Shown: piece by piece, positions 61,358 through 64,000 of the stretch
Layout: each line of letters starts with the position of its first letter
Numbering within the stretch: the stretch's first letter is position 1
From: Neelides folsomi
Taxonomy: Eukaryota > Arthropoda > Collembola > Neelipleona > Neelidae
Reading direction: 5' to 3'
DNA length: 64,000 nucleotides
Assembly: GCA_034687125.1 (NCBI GenBank)
Contig: JAQGBZ010000029.1
Span: 248,001 to 312,000, forward strand
Notes under the pieces: generated by a model
Database searches by the model: none
What the model saw: the letters and a program-made list of their open reading frames with translations, nothing else
Told to the model about the DNA's origin: nothing
Position numbers and translations under genes: made by a program

Positions 61358-63139
61358 TCAGTCTTGAGGTTCGGAATCACAGGCACAGGCACAACTCGTG
61401 ATGATTGGATGGCGAATCGGAATCCAACGACACTTCTTGGCCTTCTCCCAGTCTTGACAATGCCACCGAAGGACTACCTATAAAACCAACCAATAACTCA
61501 CGTTAATGACAATCATAAAATTACCATTTATCATCATTCTTACATAAGTAGACTCATACATCTGTTACATAATACATACTTAAGTAAATACTTCTGGCAG
61601 ACTATTATAGTTAGTAGGTTAGATTTATAGAAGTGAAAATATTCTGGACATATTTGTGTTTTTTATCCTGTTATTTTAGAGAATTAGAAACGAACCTTGT
61701 ATTCAACTTCGGAAGGCTTGCAAGTCATTCCTGGAGGGATTGAACAAGATCTTTCACTGTGGCAGTGCCCCTCCTTGAGCCATCTCGGCCAGAACCTAAT
61801 CCCCAAATCTCTCCACTTCTCAAACACCGGACAGGACGTGTAGGCCCAAAGGAATTGCACGAGCTTCCTCCGCAGCTTAGACGACAGTCTTGTTCTCAAT
61901 TTTGACCCGTCAGGCATCCCAATTGCCCCGTATTGCAGCTTCTTAATAGGCTTTGGAATCTGTCAAATGGAAAAATTCATGAGCATCTCCCATACCTTTG
62001 CATTTAAATATCTACATCTTACAAAATACCTGAATGTCTACATACTACATACATATATATGTATAGGTATACAGAACAAAATATGGGATATGGAATAAAA
62101 TTATAAAAAAGGAATATTATCGTTGTAATGAAATATCGTTGTAGGACAGATAAAAAGGGATATAAAATGGGAATTGAACGCTTCTACATTATGTACTTAT
62201 ATAACCGAAAGTTGCATGCATAACCACTAATTTATCAAGCATTATGACAGGTTGGGTTATTGTTATGCAGTCGCTAATTTTAAGACGCATTTTCACATAA
62301 TTGTAGGAAGGTATCTTCATTGTTTTACTTCTAATAATAATAATAAAGTAAAAAATTATAACAATACCAGTAATAACTGGTGAAATTGTAATTAAGAAGA
62401 TGTAATAAAAAATTTTTATATCGAAAAAGGTTAGGTTTAAATCGTTTAAAGTAAAAGTAATAAAGTAATCTTATATGTAAGAACTTCATCTGATACACAA
62501 CATATCCTGCATAGACTCAATGGTATACTTTATAAAATATCTATGTATACTTAAGTATTAGTCATACGTAATAAAAAGGATTTGTAATAATTTACATCGG
62601 TATTAGCAGGTTTCAAATGGAATAATTCATGATTTAAATATTGTGAATTGGGTATAATTAAACTTGAGTATGGTTGTTGATGTAGGTGTTGATATTAATA
62701 AGGAAATGGATAAGTAGGGGTTTAAGTGGCAAACGTCTCTTACATCTCCATCAGTTCGTGGGACCAGCCGTCCCTTCCTGTTCCTCTTAAAAGGGAATCG
62801 CACAGTCCCGTTCGGGTTGGTGAGAAGATCTTGGGGCTTCCTAATACTCATCACTTCAGGGTCAAAGTTTTTCCCAAGTTTGAGACGAAGGGATTTCAAG
62901 TCTAAATCTTCTGGTCTTGGATCATACTTCGAACCTTCAGGTTCCTAAAGGAGTCAATGCAAATGACAGTTATCATCCCCGTCCCACTCATCTCTCCCAG
63001 TCCTTACCTGTAGCTTCGTAATGGAGAAATCTTTGGAGGGTGTGGGCCGAAGGACCCATTGGCTCCTCGACGAGACCACTCCGCCGCTCAGATGGGCTAA
63101 GAGGAAAGCGACACACGCGACATGCTCCGCTCCAACCTT
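61358..63139 (-). CDS. nog: Noggin (BMP antagonist), 5' end incomplete
   Basis: Four minus-strand exons, 63008-63139, 62744-62944, 61696-61959 and 61358-61477, all phase 0, give 238 residues. The first carries a hydrophobic leader (VACVAFLLAHLSGG). Then come QWVLRPTPSKDF and DPRPEDLDLKSL (the clip that covers the BMP receptor-binding site), a basic stretch FKRNRKGRLVPR likely to bind heparan sulfate, and the core LRRKLVQFLW, RDLGIRFWPRW, CSIPPGMTCKPSE and LRWHCQ, ending in CACACDSEPQD. All nine cysteines of the noggin cystine-knot region are present. Length is close to vertebrate noggin (232). The start codon must lie in a short upstream exon that I could not fix. Confidence 0.93.
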
Positions 63140-64000
63140 CTGGAAATTAAATAATTAAAGATGAAATAATTTAATGAAATAATTAAATATGAAATAATTA
63201 AATCCCTCATTATTTGTCAACTTTTGAAGCATCCGGGAGAAATCCACTAACTTTCCCGTGTCCCACATTGTGGGTCAATCAAAGGATGGTCAAACACACC
63301 TTGGAGAGTGTGTAATCTGAAGATGCCTCGCCCAGGTGAGTTGTTGTTGGAAACTGGGTCCACCCTCACCTATCCCATTCATTCTGATTCACCCTTTCGC
63401 CAATTTATAGCAAAAGAGTCAGATGAGACATATTTAAGGGAAATTATTCGACAGTTTCGGGTGTGAGGCTGACAAGACATTGTTCCGCAAATCATCCTCA
63501 TACAATATGAGGGAAGTGGCGAACCAGGTGTTTTTCAACCCCTCGTGTTGTCTATTGTAAATTGCAATTTGATTGTATTGTGATTGTGAATAAATGAATG
63601 TTTTGTGGGGTAGGTGGGGAATTGCCTCGTCAACTCATTAAGAATGGATTTTAAGGTGAGGCGAACGTTGGAGCGGGCTCGTCTTCTCAACTCCATCCAA
63701 TCCATCTTGGCCGGCAAAACAAGCTGAATTCATGAATGAAATGGAGAAAAATTCTTAACACCAAACTACTTGATACAACACCAAGATGCCTGACATCACT
63801 CCCCCCACTTATTATTATACGAGGATGAATGGAGGAATGAATGGAGTCGCCATTTTTCCCCCGTCTCGTAAATCCAAAAACTTCACAATTTCCTCTCACG
63901 ACTCCCCTAATTATCGGACCCCACGGCCCTCCCAGAATTCATCCATTCGTCTCACCACAACCAATAATAATTTAATGATGCATAATTGGCAGACTCGGCT
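63140..64000 (-). other. Noggin upstream region; short first coding exon expected here or beyond
   Basis: The exon at 63008-63139 opens in phase 0 with AAG and has no in-frame ATG, so a short coding exon lies upstream. Two minus-strand candidates end in phase 0 before a GT: MATPFIPPFIL (about 63830-63862) and MSGILVLYQ (about 63766-63792). Both donors are weak (GTATAA, GTAGTT). The region is GC-richer than average. The true exon may lie past the window end. Confidence 0.3.

Noticed and set aside
1-64000. tRNA or rRNA genes
   Set aside because: No cloverleaf-type segment or conserved rRNA stretch was recognised by eye. A covariance-model scan was not possible here.

Overview
This is animal nuclear DNA: AT-rich, with spliced genes on both strands (GT-AG introns, many only 50-150 nt) and decayed DNA transposons. 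The perlecan gene has 19 LDL-receptor A modules, which resembles arthropod trol more than the vertebrate form (4 modules) or nematode unc-52. With a small chitin-binding-type secreted protein nearby, this suggests an arthropod, perhaps a crustacean or chelicerate. The species cannot be named from this sequence.

Layout. Positions 1143-33810 (+) hold one perlecan gene of 63 coding exons plus an alternative last exon. I chained the exons by splice sites and checked every reading-frame phase; the product is about 3.9k residues. 35620-36506 is a dead mariner element. 38191-38813 (+) is a small secreted chitin-binding-like protein. 39996-42946 (+) is a PXMP2/Mpv17-family membrane protein whose first intron contains MULE-type inverted-repeat elements. 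43131-47399 (-) is a divergent integrin beta subunit of 15 exons. 48114-48705 (+) is an unrecognised secreted coiled-coil protein. It runs tail to tail, with 42 bp between stop codons, into an SLC22 transporter of 12 exons at 48748-51384 (-). 52515-55655 (+) is a GDE1-type glycerophosphodiester phosphodiesterase. 58276-59533 is a decayed piggyBac-like element. 61358-63139 (-) carries four exons of noggin; its first coding exon is not resolved.

How the genes relate. Perlecan, integrin beta and noggin all act at the cell surface or matrix: perlecan is a matrix proteoglycan, integrin beta pairs with an alpha subunit to form a matrix receptor, and noggin is a BMP antagonist known to bind heparan sulfate. 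Whether their proximity means anything cannot be judged from one window. PXMP2, SLC22 and GDE1 look like unrelated housekeeping neighbours.

Most unusual points: an in-frame alternative last perlecan exon with a hydrophobic, GPI-signal-like tail and its own poly(A) signal; a 9-nt candidate microexon in the first Ig domain of perlecan; a convergent gene pair whose poly(A) signals interleave within 42 bp; paired cysteine loss in the chitin-binding-like protein; a divergent ligand-binding loop in the integrin; and subterminal palindromic repeats in the piggyBac-like element.
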